NCBI GenBank assembly: GCA_035772405.1 | Contig: JAYKKM010000337.1 | Coordinates: forward strand, 308,501-372,500 | Source of the DNA: Chrysogorgia sp. JL179-B06 | Taxonomy: Eukaryota > Cnidaria > Anthozoa > Scleralcyonacea > Chrysogorgiidae | DNA length: 64,000 bases | Reading direction: 5' to 3' | Part shown: positions 32,385 to 43,199 of the stretch, in pieces | How the letters are laid out: every line of letters begins with the position of its first letter | Position numbering within the stretch: the first letter of the stretch is position 1 | The notes under the pieces: model-generated | Seen by the model: the letters and a program-made list of their open reading frames with translations, nothing else | What the model was told of the DNA's origin: nothing | Databases searched by the model: none | Program-made: the position numbers and the translations under genes

Positions 32385-32854
32385 CACCATCATCATCATC
32401 AACATCATCACCATCACCTTCACCATCACCATCACCATCACCATCATCATCATCATCATCATCCTCAACATCACCATCATCATCATCAACATCAACATCA
32501 TCACCTTCACCTTCACCATCATCATCATCAACATCAACATCAACATCATCACCTTCACCATCATCATCAACATCATCACCATCATCATCATCATCAACAT
32601 CATCATCACCATCATCACCATCATCAACATCATCATCATCATCATCATCATCACCATCAACATCGCCATCATCGCCATCATCATCATCATCCTCTAACAT
32701 CATCATCGTCCCTCATCTCTGTGATGTGGACAAAGTTAAAGTTTTGGGGTTGGGTAAAGAAAAATAGTGACATTTTAATGGTTGGGTCGGCAAAATGTTT
32801 ACCAAGAAAAACATTTCTCTTCGGTGCCACCCCCCATTTTTAATAATGACCGGT
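31876..32854. mobile_element. MITE-like inverted repeat enclosing an ATC satellite
   Basis: ACCGGTCATTATTAAAAATG then a G run and TGGCACCGAAGAGAAA at the left. TTTCTCTTCGGTGCCACC then a C run and CATTTTTAATAATGACCGGT at the right. A second inner motif, GGTTGGGTAAA, occurs at both sides. The centre (32145-32705) is an (ATC)n array with ATCACC and AAC variants. The serine- and aspartate-repeat frames in it are not genes. Confidence 0.75.
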
Positions 32855-33335
32855 CCTTAAGGGTTAGGATTGAGATTAGGGTTAGGATTAGAAGTTCTAG
32901 AAAATGTGAAGGTCATTTTGAGTGATCCCTTTTAGCCTTCACCTGTCTTCCACTGTGTTTTGTAGCTTTCTCACTAATTTCTGCCACATCTTTACACTAC
33001 TTGCAAACACCTTGATGTCACACCACTGATCTCGAAAGAAGACTGGATCGAGCAACTATTGTTCAGAAACCGAAGCCAGAAGTCCGCCATTACTAAAGGA
33101 CCAACTGAGGATCCTGGGTTATGTGCTCTTACCATCGACAAAATAAAATAATTTTACTATAAAGAGGACCAGAAGATATTTTTTAAATTACTAGGTAAAA
33201 CGATTCATGGCCTACCTAGAGATTTACTGCGACTCTGGTGCCTTAGTAATGGCCGCAGTTGGCTCTAATTATCCAGTGAGAGAAGCCTAATATGAGACGT
33301 CAAATTAGGTTCACGATCTTATGCATTTATGTTAA

Positions 33336-34021
33336 AGTGCCCCTAACCTCAACATTTTTTATTGTCTTATTTGGAAGAACTTTTAAAATGATAAAGTAAC
33401 TTCTTTTGAAGATTTTCACTTGTTCGCTTTCTTTTTGAGATATATCAGTTTGTTTGAGAATTTCGTCACACATGCATAATTAGAAGCTTTGAAATGTTAA
33501 GTAATTTTAAGTCTGCAGTTAAGACTTTTCTTTTTTAAAATTAATAGTTATTGTTCACAGTGTTAATATATGTAGTAGGCTTTATCTTATAATGAAACTG
33601 TAATTATATATATATTCTTAAAGTTGCTTTTAAAGCTTGTTGTAAGAGCATTGAGACTATTGTATAATGCTCCTAATACGTCTTTATTATTATTATTATT
33701 ATAATGAGTTATCAGAGAATGTTATATATCCTTGCGTTCGACAAATAAAAACACTAAAGTGTGAATAATATGTGTGTGCGTTTCTCCCACAACACCAAAC
33801 TTCTCGATTTTAAAGGATTTCGTTCGAGAATGAAAGAGATATACACATTTCTCCAATAAGTCATTATGCATGTGTGACGAAATTCCAGACATTTGCATAT
33901 CAAACAAACTGATATATCTAAAAAAGAAAGCAAAGAAACGAAAATCTTCAAAAGAAGTTACTTTAACATTTTAAAAGTTCTTCCAAACAAGACAATAAAA
34001 CATTTTGAGGTTAGGGGCACT
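33336..34021. mobile_element. TTAA MITE inserted into the H1 copy
   Basis: TTAA-AGTGCCCCTAACCTCA ... TGAGGTTAGGGGCACT-TTAA. Long inverted arms match by eye, for example GTCTTATTTGGAAGAAC / GTTCTTCCAAACAAGAC. A LINE 3' end (about 33490-33705, ending in an ATT run) sits inside it, so this is a third nesting level. The pre-insertion sequence is preserved in H1 copy 2 as ATGTTAACAAAG. Confidence 0.8.
33490..33705 (+). mobile_element. LINE 3' end with ATT tail
   Basis: The sequence encodes a residual FKSAVKTFLF-like end. It passes through TTGTTGTAAGAGCATTGAG and ends in (TTA)n at 33685-33703. Confidence 0.55.
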
Positions 34022-34329
34022 TTAACAAAGAAACTATATTGGCCAGATACTAAACCTATTTCGCGAGCGTCACAGTTTGATTTGCTTGCAAACTCGGGGC
34101 TTCTAATGATCTCTCGTCAATTTACATTAGGCAAATATGCAAGCTTCAACAAAATCAGCTCATCAGATACAATAGAAAGCTCAATCCAGTCCTATTTTTG
34201 AGATCAGTGATTAGGTCCCTCTTACTCGACAGTCATAGAGTCATAGTCTGTTCAGCGGCAGTTTGCGCTTGTGTGACAAACTAACCATTTAATAATTTGA
34301 TTCGCAGAAAGCTGTCGTTTACTTCACCG

Positions 34330-36635
34330 TTACAGACTGTTAAGTGGCGTTTTCCGCTCAGTTTTCCAAACATTTATTTGTTCTCCTCTGTCTGCATTCT
34401 GCCCACCGTCGGACATCGAGACACCTCCAGGAGCAGAGAACTGGATTGGTTCAATGTCATCCATCGCTTCGGTATCATCGACTCCTCCGATGATCGGGGA
34501 CATGCTGTAGTGTTGACCAGTACCTTCCGATGTCGTGCTCAGAGGCGACAAATTGTGTACAGTCTCGTCGTCGACGTAGTCCGACACATCTCCGTCGTTA
34601 TCCGACACTTTGACAGTGTCGGCCAAACGTGATGGTTCCGTGATAATTAAATCCTGAAGCGCGACTTTCTGTTCGGCATCGGACCATGCCTCCTCGGTCG
34701 GGGTTTCGCCAGGGATTTCGAACATCATATTGGACGGTAATGCCTGGGGAGATTCTTCGCCGGGGTAGACCTCGAAGCCGAGTTCGTACTTCGAGTTCGA
34801 CGGCAGGCTGTCCGGATCGATTTCGTGTCGACTGCGAATGTGAATCCGCAGTCTCTTCGGTTCCCGCGTGCCGTAGTCGCACAGCGTGCAGCGGTGTTTG
34901 AAGATCCGCTTGTGCACGTGACTGATGTGCTTCGTGACGTAATCCTGACGCGAGAACGACTTGTCGCAGATGTCGCACTTGTACGGCTTCCCGAGTGTGT
35001 GCGTCAGCGCGTGTCGGTTCATCGAGTCCTTGCGGTAAAAGGTGAGCGTGCAGTCATGGCTCTCGCGACACTTGCACGGGATGCACGGGCGGTCGGGTGA
35101 GTGGATGATCGAGTGACGACGAAGCTTGTCCGCGCGCGTGAACACCTTGCCGCACTCGCGACACACGTGCTTCGGCTGTTGCCTGGCGACGACGTCTTGG
35201 GAGGGCAACGCGTTGAGCCCAAGGAAACCGGCTAAGCCGACGGCAATATCGTGACTCTCCCTTTGGTGGGAACAGAGCTCGCAGACGCTTAGGAATTTCC
35301 TCGAACAGTTCTCGCACCTGAGCACGTCGTCGGCTCGGCGCTCTTCGTGCGCGGCGAACTCGTCGTCGCCAAGGAAACGCATTTGGCAACGCTCGCACTC
35401 TTTCCCGGACGCCATCTCGGCCAAGTGTTCCTGGGCGTGGCTAGCAAGATCCTCCACTCGCGTGAATTCACGTCCGCATTCGTCGCACAAGTAGTTCGGG
35501 CAAGCCAAGTCCGAGTCACCCTCGTGGGTAATTTGGACAATCGTTTCGCTATTCATTATTCGACTACTTCCAGCATTTGAGTGGTCATTCAAAGTCACAG
35601 CATTGCTATCTTCTGACTTTACGTTGTCGGTTAGACTAATCGAAGGGAAAAGGACAGTTGTTGATTGCGTCAATTGTTTAGAAGCGGGTGATTTTATACA
35701 GTTACCTCCATCCGTTGCGTCGCTTAGGTTTTCGTTACTTTGATTGGAGCTGCCCGAACTAGTATCTCCTTTCACTGATACATCCAAGTAAGGAGTCGCG
35801 CTGACCGATGTAATTTTAGTTTCATGACCAAAGGAATGGCTGACATCGCCTTCGGATGCACGATGGGAATCACTCTCGAATGGACTCCACTTATTTTCAC
35901 TTTCAACAGCAGAGTTGGATTTATCGAGCAGGGATTGCATAGTATCGGGTAGTCTTACCTCGGAAGATGATATACCGGGAAGTGTCCCTGGGTGCTTCAT
36001 GACCACGTGCAGTTTGCATTTGTCGGGCCGCGAGAACGCGCGCGGACATTGCGTGCACTTGAAGCTCCGTTTTTCTGGCGCGTGCACGTACTTGACGTGC
36101 GTTTTCACATCGTTCGCGCTCTTGAAGGCCTTCGTGCATCCGGGCACGTCGCACTTGAAGTTTTTCTCGGTCACGTGGCTCAGCGCGTGCTTGCGCAGCT
36201 TGTACTTGTCGGGGAAGATCTTGCCGCAGACGTCGCACAGGTTGTCGTGTTTCGCGCGCACCACGTGCTGCTTCAGTTCGCCTTCCGTGAAGAAACCCCG
36301 ACGACAATGGTGGCACTTGTAGGATTTACCATTGTGTACGTGGTTGGGGAACTCCGCGTGGCACAGCTTGCACATGTACACTGGGTGGCGGCACGGGCCG
36401 TCGGCCCTCTCCGACGTCTTCCCGAACAACCGGTCGGCTTGCGCGTAATCGGAGAATCCGACCATGGAATTTAAACTTCCGGCGTCGGTGGGACTTTCGC
36501 CACGTTTCGCGTCGAGCTCGGGTTGTTCGTCAAACAGCAGATGACCTTCGGCATCGAAGTCACGGACCGTTCGCTTGATCTTCGTCTTGTCTTGCTTCCT
36601 CGGGTATTTTCGTTTCAGCGAATTCAAATAATTGT
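34330..36635 (-). CDS. Large terminal exon of the zinc-finger gene
   Basis: A 2306-nt exon with acceptor CTCTAG and a first full codon AAT ([17 protein letters not shown] across the junction). It holds the finger clusters [116 protein letters not shown], a CKCRESHDC...H.LTH variant and [19 protein letters not shown]. There is no in-frame ATG at its 5' edge, which is why an upstream start exon is required. Confidence 0.93.
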
Positions 36636-39179
36636 CTAGAGAACAGATGGATTATGAAGTTTGAAGGCGTAAACAGTTCTCTAGATTAAAGTTGGGCGAT
36701 ATACCGGTATTTTAGTTATTCATGATATTTACCAGTATGGCGGTGTTGGTTCTGACGCTATACTGGTATACCGTTGTTACGGTATACCGTTGTCCGTTGT
36801 TACGGTATACCGTTGTTATGGTATACCGTAAGATAAACCTGTATCATGACTATCGCCAGTTTATATTTTTATTTAAACTGCAAGAAAAGTTCACAAATGA
36901 GAAACAAACACAATGTGTGTGTGCGCGCTAAATAATATATAGATTAGATTTTAACTTTTAAACGATCGCTAAGATGGATAATGTTCTGTCTAGGCGATCG
37001 CGACGATTGCGGTTGTGGTTTCCGTTTGATCGCTGAGTTCATTTTTGAATACCGGTATTGAAATTCCCATACCGCCGAACTCTACTCTAGACTAGAGACG
37101 GTAGTCGTTTATTTAGAAACGAAGAGTTTATAAATGATGTTGGTTAACAAATACTAGACACATACCTTTTATCCTCATGAACTGCTCGTTCGAACAATCA
37201 TCAGTGTCTTGACCATCCAGAATGTCTGCATTTTCATCCGTGTCAATCTCCTGTCAAAATCAGAGTGATGAAAAGGGAACATGTAGTGGTATCACAGACC
37301 TAGGATCGACAAATGGGGCAGATGGATGAATGGGGTGGATGGTGGAATGGGGTGGATGGTGGAATGGTGGAATGGGGTGGATGGAGGAATGGTGGAATGG
37401 GGTGGAATGGGGTGGAATGGAGGAATGGGGTGGATGGAGGAATGGGGTGGATGGAGGAATGGGGTGGATGGAGGAATGGGGTGGATGGTGGAATGGGGTG
37501 GATGGAGGAATGGGGTGGATGGAGGAAGAATGGGGTGAATGGAGGAGGAATGGGGTGGATGGAGGAATGGGGTGGATGGAAGAATGGGGTGGATGGAGGA
37601 ATGGGGTGGATGGAGGAATGGGGTGGATGGAGGAATGGGGTGACTGGAGGAATGGGGTGGATGGAGGAATGGGGTGGATGGAGGAATGGGGTGGATGGAG
37701 GAATGGGGTGGATGGAGGAATGGGGTGGATGGAGCAATGGGATGGATGGAGGAATGGGGTGGATGGAGGAATGGGGTGGATGGTGGAATGGGGTGGATGG
37801 AGGAATGGGGTGGATGGAGGAAGAATGGGGTGGATGGAGGAATGGGGTGGATGGTGGAATGGGGTGGATGGAGGAATGGGGTGGATGGAGGAATGGGGTG
37901 GATGGAGGAATGGGGTGGATGGAGGAATGGGGTGGATGGAGGAATGGGGTGGATGGAGGAATGGGGTGGATGGAGGAATGGGGTGGATGGAGGAATGGGG
38001 TGGATGGAGCAATGGGGTGGATGAATGGTCCAGTTCTAATATAACATAAATAATAAAGTCGTACCTCAGGGTTATTATCAGTAATATGATTTCCAAACGC
38101 ATTGCTTTGCGAGAGTATTTCCACTGAGGATCTTCTTCGACACAATCTCTCTGTTTTGTGCTGTGCAAACGCTGGTAACTGTGTGAAGTAACGTTTACAG
38201 GTGCCACACACAAAGATGCACAGGTCATCTTCACTGTCTGTTGAAAACAAAAAAAGGTATAATTTTTCAAGGATAAAGAGACAATACATGTAGATAGATT
38301 GATTAATGGACGCAGGTGCAGCATGGCACTCGAAGATGGGCCAAACAATAAAATTGCAAGGGCCGATTTGAACAAAACTAATTTCTTTCATGGGTTCCAG
38401 AGATTGTTCACCAAAAAAGAAAGATTATAACTCTGTCAACATTTCTGTAACTGTCCAATTGCAAACATTTCACACATTTCTGTGCAGGCCTTTTGAATCC
38501 TAAGATGAAGGTGGCCTTGCAACTTTGATCATTCTCACAATGACACTGACAACAGACACACAGAAAATTGCTAAGAACAATAATGAAATGGTTTTTGAGA
38601 ACTCAGTACAACCAGAGTTTTACAACCACCACTGTTGACAGGCAAAAGTGATCGTAAACGACAGGTGGTCGTAAATGGCAGTTAGTAATGACCAAGCTGT
38701 TGTGGTCTAGTGGTTACCACACATGTCTATGTGCTAGGAGACACAGGTTCAAATCCTGTGTTGGAACACCACTCAGGGTCTTAAAAATAATTGAGGAGAA
38801 ATTGCTGCCTAATTTGCAATAATACCAGCAAATGGTAAGACTTTCGGGTCTTCTCGGATAACGACCTTAAATCGTAGGCCCTCAGAACCCCTGTTGGGGT
38901 ATTCCATTCACCTATAAGAGTGAAACTAAAAGAACTAAACCTTTTAGCTTTGCTATATCATTATACAAAACATTGCCTATGCAGCACTCTACTTTTTACT
39001 ACTCTTAGATAAAATATAGATGGATAGATATTGGATCATTATTAGATTTGGATGGCCAGTTTTTGATATTCTAGCTAAAATTTGGTACTCATACTAATAC
39101 TTATGCTGATGTTGATGCTGTTGCAGATACCAACATGACTCCAAGCTTACCTGAGAACATATTTTACGCTGGAAATCAT
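34330..39179 (-). CDS. C2H2 zinc-finger protein (four coding exons, 862 aa)
   Basis: Minus-strand model: exon a 39179-39151 from ATG (donor GTAAGC); exon b 38233-38065 (acceptor CAACAGACAG, donor GTACGA); exon c 37250-37166; exon d 36635-34330 to TAA. Codon phases close at every junction (2, 0, 1) and total 2589 nt. The N-terminal finger [18 protein letters not shown] then TERLC is C2HC-type. It resembles, from memory, the first finger of vertebrate ZNF341; orthology is tentative. Exon d carries ten to eleven further fingers in two clusters (about residues 160-310 and 480-720), for example [19 protein letters not shown] and [20 protein letters not shown] Ser/Thr/Asn-rich linker joins them and the C-tail is acidic. 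Predicted role: nuclear sequence-specific DNA binding. Base use is markedly GC-rich in exon d compared with its surroundings. A non-coding upstream exon is proposed at 40313-40440. Confidence 0.85.
37318..38030. repeat. 15-bp minisatellite GGGGTGGATGGAGGAAT in an intron
   Basis: About 47 copies of the unit GGATGGAGGAATGGGGT, with GGTGGAAT and GGAAGAAT variants and a few length changes. It fills most of the 814-bp intron between zinc-finger exons b and c. The Trp/Met/Gly and Pro/His frames are periodicity artefacts. Confidence 0.95.
38690..38935 (+). mobile_element. tRNA-headed SINE with conserved core (family N), copy 1
   Basis: The head has GTGGTCTAGTGGTTACCACA (A-box region) and CACAGGTTCAAATCCTGTGT (B box). 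The body has CCACTCAGGGTCTTAA, TTTCGGGTCTTCTCGGATAA and CGACCTTAAATCGTAGG. The second copy is at 52945-53150. The core resembles the deeply conserved SINE domain described in corals, molluscs and other animals (Nin-DC type); that match is from memory. Confidence 0.7.
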
Positions 39180-39199
39180 GAATGTACAGTACCTACAAA

Positions 39200-40300
39200 T
39201 AACAAAAAAATCAAGAAAATATATTATTTATAGTTAATGATATCAGTGAGAAAAGTATTTGTGCCGTTTCATGTCTTAGCTTAGGCTAAACAAATGCTTT
39301 TCGTGCATTTCTGACTGTGTTTTATTTGTCTTTTAACTGTACGCGTGTGCATTTTTTTGAATGGTCCAATATATTTCTTGCCGATTAAGATGATCGGCAA
39401 CTCTGCTTTTCCGCCAATCATAAACAATTTCTTGCCGATCATTGATCGGCGCTTATTTCGAGCCCTGATAGTAAGTCAACTTTAGCAAAGAAAAAAGGCA
39501 TGAAGATGAAATTTTCGAACGACAAGATATATTAAATTTCTTCTTGGTAGAATCCAAAGATTACAAATATGTAAAATCCCAAAACCCCGGATAGGCACTT
39601 TAAGATAGTGTATCAACATGTAAATTCTCCTTATTGGTCTACAATCATTTCTTATAGTACTAGTTGGGAGAATTAGTTAGAAAACATGTCAGTTTATCTT
39701 TGGTGATCATTTCCTTTATTCTCATTACCTCTATGCTTGGTTAACCATTGATATTACTAGGAGAAGATAGATACTGATCATCCTTTGGGGAAAATACTAA
39801 TACAGGTAGGGTGAATGAGAAAAATCATCTGGTACATACATTATTTCCAAATAAAATCTTAAAAGCCTGACTGGAAAAAATTATGGGCTAATCTTGCATA
39901 ATAATCTGGTCACCATTGGCTAGCAGTCTAAAATTATTCAAATGTTTTAATAGCAGATACTTGTATGAATAATGAATATTCATGACTTAAAATTATTGTA
40001 ATATTTTCATGTAAATATTTATCATTTCAGTCTCAGATACAGGTAATATTCTTGCCTGTTTTTTTTGGCTACCACGCGAAGGGAGACAGTCAAAAATTAA
40101 CCTGATTAATACAATTGATCGCAAACCCGAATTTTGGAAAACCTAGATCTCTCCTTCTTGTTTGGCAAGCGAGGCCTTTGTCATTTTAAAATCCTTGTCT
40201 CGCAGTTTGTCAAATTTGACAGTTGTATTTATACGACTACTCGGTCGAAAGCAAAGCCAGATTAATCATAAAAAATTGGAAACAAATAGTTGAATAAATC
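39200..40300. other. First intron of the zinc-finger gene
   Basis: AT-rich sequence between exon a and the proposed non-coding exon. TTGCCGATTAAGATGATCGGC and TTGCCGATCATTGATCGGC (39378-39450) form small palindromes. No coding sequence is supported. Confidence 0.45.
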
Positions 40301-40312
40301 CTCCACACTCAC

Positions 40313-40440
40313 CTGACAAGTTTAAAAAGAGAAGTGACCAACAACACTCATCCCGCACCTGCAACCACTCATTAGTACTTTGAAAATGAACGCTCAATTG
40401 TTGGCGGCCATATTGGAAAAGATTTAATCACGATTGGATC
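40313..40440 (-). other. Proposed 5' non-coding exon and start region of the zinc-finger gene
   Basis: On the minus strand, CTTTTCCAATATGGCCGCCA ... TTTTTAAACTTGTCAG is followed by a strong donor, GTGAGT. All ATGs in it meet early stops, and joined to exon a the frame has TGA upstream of the start. It therefore acts as leader only. CAATATGGCCGCCA resembles a YY1-type initiator, which suggests transcription begins near 40430. Confidence 0.45.
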
Positions 40441-40883
40441 GCTCAAAATGTGTTTTGCAAAAACCGACGCTTCCCGAGCTCTACATGGACGTAATCAAAA
40501 CTTAGAGTTTATTTAAGTCAGAGACTAGAAGTTTACCAGAGCAGTGAGTTCTACATATATATGGAGCTCACAATGAGCTCGATGGGGACTTCATGTATGC
40601 CGTTTTTTGTCTCTCAACACAAAATTTTGGTTAGGATCATATACCGTAGCTGTGTTGGGGACAGGCTTACATGCAGAAACCAGTTTAGGCATACATGAAG
40701 TACCTGCTGCTCGCTGGGCCAAAGGTTACTCTGGACATCTATCTGGTGGATCGACAAGGCATGTGCGGGGGCCCTGGCACATTTTCAGATGCCTCACGTC
40801 TGCCCCGTTCTCAACATCTATTCACAATATAGTAGTTCATAAACATGTATAATAAACAGATGTAACTCGAACAGTAAAATCAC

Positions 40884-41127
40884 TAGACTTGCTCCAAGTC
40901 TGCCTCTTGGTGTTTCAAGACAGGTTTGTTTCGAGACGGGTTTATGTTTTGGTTTCAACAACAATGCGGCAGACGAGAGAAAACCCACGGGAGAGAATGG
41001 GGCCCGCAGGTTTTCTCTCACCCGCTGCATTATTGTTGAAACGAAAACATAAAACCCATCTTGAAGTCGAAACAAACACGTCTCAAATAAACCTGTCTTG
41101 AAACAAACCTGACTTGGAGCAAGTCTA
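40884..41127. mobile_element. Palindromic MITE with 9-bp target duplication
   Basis: TAAAATCAC precedes TAGACTTGCTCCAAGTC, and GACTTGGAGCAAGTCTA is followed by TAAAATCAC, so the 9-bp duplication is perfect. Most of the 244 bp folds back on itself (GGTTTCAACAACAATGCGGC / GCTGCATTATTGTTGAAACG). A 9-bp duplication fits Mutator-like elements. No coding sequence. Confidence 0.85.
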
Positions 41128-41169
41128 TAAAATCACCAGCAAGTGAGTCAATTTCGGTTTGTGTTTAGT

Positions 41170-41335
41170 TGTCAAGACTTAGAAAAACTCTAAGCTCCAG
41201 ACAGGAGTTGAACCTGCCATATGAGTTCTAGTGGCTAAATGGTTAGAGCATCTAGCTAGCATTCAGGTTGTGGGTTCAAGTCCTGTTTGAAGCTCAGAGT
41301 TTTTCTGAGTATTATCAACTCAACACAGCTTTACT
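41170..41335 (+). mobile_element. tRNA-like SINE in a short hairpin
   Basis: AGTGGCTAAATGGTTAGAGC (A box) and GTGGGTTCAAGTCCTGTTTG (B box). The left side AAAAACTCTAAGCTCCAGACAG is inverted relative to CTGTTTGAAGCTCAGAGTTTTT at the right. Lack of clean acceptor-stem pairing argues against a functional tRNA. Confidence 0.5.
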
Positions 41336-41550
41336 AACTTAACCAAATATTTCAGTTTGTTTGTGTGACTTTTGAGTTTAAAAATAAAATCTGTTTGCAA
41401 CAGAAATTAACATCTGGTTCAATTCATCCTAGCCTGTCCCATTCCATCCTATCATATCCTTCATATCCCATATATCGTATCCCATCCATTTTATTCCATT
41501 CCAACACTTTTTCACATTAATTTGCTTCTATATTTTATTGTTGGGTTAGT

Positions 41551-41556
41551 TTTATT
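41551..41556 (-). promoter_or_regulatory. Possible polyadenylation signal of fucosyltransferase 3
   Basis: AATAAA on the minus strand, about 30 bases after the stop codon. Confidence 0.4.
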
Positions 41557-41587
41557 ACTTGTTTAAACACATATACGGTAAAACCCA

Positions 41588-42790
41588 TCAAAATTTTATC
41601 AATTTTGCTAGCCTTTCGCCACTTTTTGTCTCACAAATTTCTGTTGGCAACCCATTGTGTCCCTTGGGATCCTTCGCTAACCTCATGCATACCCGACAGT
41701 ACAGAGGCAAGCCTTCCCACCATTGTCCAATCACCGACTTGTAATACTCTGGTGGGAACTTAAAACCTGTGTACTTCCACCTTAAGTACTTATTGTATTC
41801 TGTCTCGTTTCCAGCAAGGAAGTTCAAATAATCTGCCAACTTTTTCGGAGTGGAAAAATCTTTAACTTTGATAACGGAGTGATTTAAGTTACCCCATTTG
41901 AGAATATCGTCTATTTTATCGGTCCCTAGCCACACAGGAACACTACCAGCTGATAAGGCATAGTAGATCTTCTCAGTTACATAATAATCACACTCGGCAT
42001 TTGGAAAAACCAACGCAAACTTATATTTGATAAACAACTTAGCCAACTTGCCATCGTTCCGATCGTCGGTCCTTTTTAGAAATTTGTGCGTGCGCAGACA
42101 GCTGCCGTAGAAGTCGATTTCAATGTGTTTTTTCAATACCCCCATGTAATGCGTCCGCAAAGGTTCGCAGTTGCTGTACACTGCTAGAATCATTCGTGTC
42201 TTTTCATGAAATGGCAGAGGTAAATCTAATTTTGGTTTGAGGAACTCCGGTGATGGGAAATCAGAATCGAGGCGGTAGCTTACAAAGAAATTGAACTTGG
42301 ACATCATCTCTGGATCTCTGAGCACGGAGGTAGACACGGGGTTTTCGTGAGTTTGTAAGATCCATGGGAGGTTGTCGAAGATTCGTGGTGGCATGTCGTC
42401 AATATTGATGTCTCTCGAATGGAAGACGATACCAGATGCTTCTGAAACGCGATGTTTGCTTGTTGTGAGTTCGCATTGGACAGGACAATTGTCGCCGACG
42501 TAATAGAATGGCCACTTGTACTGCATCCCTTCTTGATCTGCTAGCTTTGGCGTGTACCCGAAAAAAGTAGTCCAAAATATAATGAGAATTTTGCTGCGAT
42601 GTTTGCCATTCGGACGATAGGTTTGGGTTAGGTTTGCGTTTGGCGTTGTGATGGATTCAAAGTCGTCATTGTCGATGCTGATGACACGAACTTTAGCAGG
42701 ATTTCCCTGCGGTTGTATTATGTACAGGACAATAAGCAAGGTTACAAAAACGACGAAGATGCACTTGTGTTTTTTGTAATTCCAAAGCAT
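41588..42790 (-). CDS. Alpha-(1,3)-fucosyltransferase, GT10 family (copy 3)
   Basis: Single-exon type II membrane enzyme of 400 aa. I start it at ATG 42790-42788 (MLWNYKKHKCIFVVFVTLLI). This places a basic tail and the anchor CIFVVFVTLLIVLYIIQ at the N-terminus, as in copies 1 and 2. The same frame is open upstream to 43192, but only through a pyrimidine-rich low-complexity tract, so the longer 534-aa version is unlikely. Catalytic motifs: WILQTHENP, VSYRLDSDFPSP, YKFALVFPNAECDYYVTEK, SAGSVPVWLG. The end IGQWWEGLPLYCRVCMRLAK and DPKGHNGLP are closest to copy 1. Predicted Golgi transfer of fucose from GDP-fucose to glycans; acceptor unknown. It is on the opposite strand from copies 1 and 2. 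Confidence 0.92.
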   Translation of the reverse strand: MLWNYKKHKCIFVVFVTLLIVLYIIQPQGNPAKVRVISIDNDDFESITTPNANLTQTYRPNGKHRSKILIIFWTTFFGYTPKLADQEGMQYKWPFYYVGDNCPVQCELTTSKHRVSEASGIVFHSRDINIDDMPPRIFDNLPWILQTHENPVSTSVLRDPEMMSKFNFFVSYRLDSDFPSPEFLKPKLDLPLPFHEKTRMILAVYSNCEPLRTHYMGVLKKHIEIDFYGSCLRTHKFLKRTDDRNDGKLAKLFIKYKFALVFPNAECDYYVTEKIYYALSAGSVPVWLGTDKIDDILKWGNLNHSVIKVKDFSTPKKLADYLNFLAGNETEYNKYLRWKYTGFKFPPEYYKSVIGQWWEGLPLYCRVCMRLAKDPKGHNGLPTEICETKSGERLAKLIKF

Positions 42791-42842
42791 GACTCCTTCT
42801 TTGAATTGTGTACTTAAGTGGATATCCGCTGGTGATTGAGCC

Positions 42843-43160
42843 CGCGAACGGAAGAGGAGAGAAGAGGAGAGAAGGGGAAGAGGAGGGAAGAGGAGGGAAG
42901 AGGAGAGAAGGGGAGGAATCGAGGGTAAGGAGGGAAGAGAAGAGAAGCGGGAGAATCGATGGAAAGGAGGGAAGAGGAGAGAATAGGAGGGAAAAGGAGG
43001 GAAGGGGAGGGAAGAGAAGAGAATAGGAGGGAAGAGGAGGAAAGAAGGGAAAGGAGGGAAGAGTCTAAAACTGCAGAAAAGAGGAGAGAATAGGAAGAAA
43101 AACAAAAGAGAGAGGAGAAAAGAGAAAAGAAAAGAGGAGAAGAAAAAGAAAGGGGGACAT
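42843..43160. repeat. GA-rich imperfect repeat (GGGAAGAGGAGA)
   Basis: About 320 bp of purine-only sequence on the plus strand, built of GGGAAGAGGA(G/A)A units. It lies 50 bp upstream of the fucosyltransferase 3 start, so the transcript or promoter there is CT-rich. Confidence 0.9.
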
Positions 43161-43199
43161 TTCCCGGTTATTTTCGGGATTTGTCGGTTCATGCTCGGT

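Larger units (their letters stand above)
33024..34209. mobile_element. hAT-like MITE family H1, copy 1, interrupted
   Basis: The ends are CACTGATCTCGAAAGAAGAC and GAGATCAGTG, as in copies 2 and 3. Internal sequence matches them except for the TTAA-flanked insert at 33336-34021. The 8-bp flanks do not match each other here, unlike in the other two copies. Confidence 0.75.

Noticed and set aside
32093..32767. Serine-rich and aspartate/methionine-rich frames of about 190-220 codons
   Set aside because: Produced by an ATC trinucleotide array inside a MITE; no start context or conserved domain.
37260..38391. Proline/histidine-rich minus frames of about 370 codons
   Set aside because: The ends overlap the real zinc-finger exon b, but the centre is a 15-bp intronic minisatellite; splice sites and phase argue for removal.
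38695..38770. Functional tRNA gene
   Set aside because: A and B boxes are good but the cloverleaf stems do not close convincingly and the sequence continues into a SINE body shared with another copy. The same reasoning applies to 30085, 41200, 48835, 50975 and 51400-51835.
39151..39192. Reading zinc-finger exon b from the first acceptor (38237) instead of the second (38233)
   Set aside because: With the first acceptor the codon after the join becomes AGA CAG TGA and stops; the acceptor four bases further gives VLSEDDLC and an open frame.
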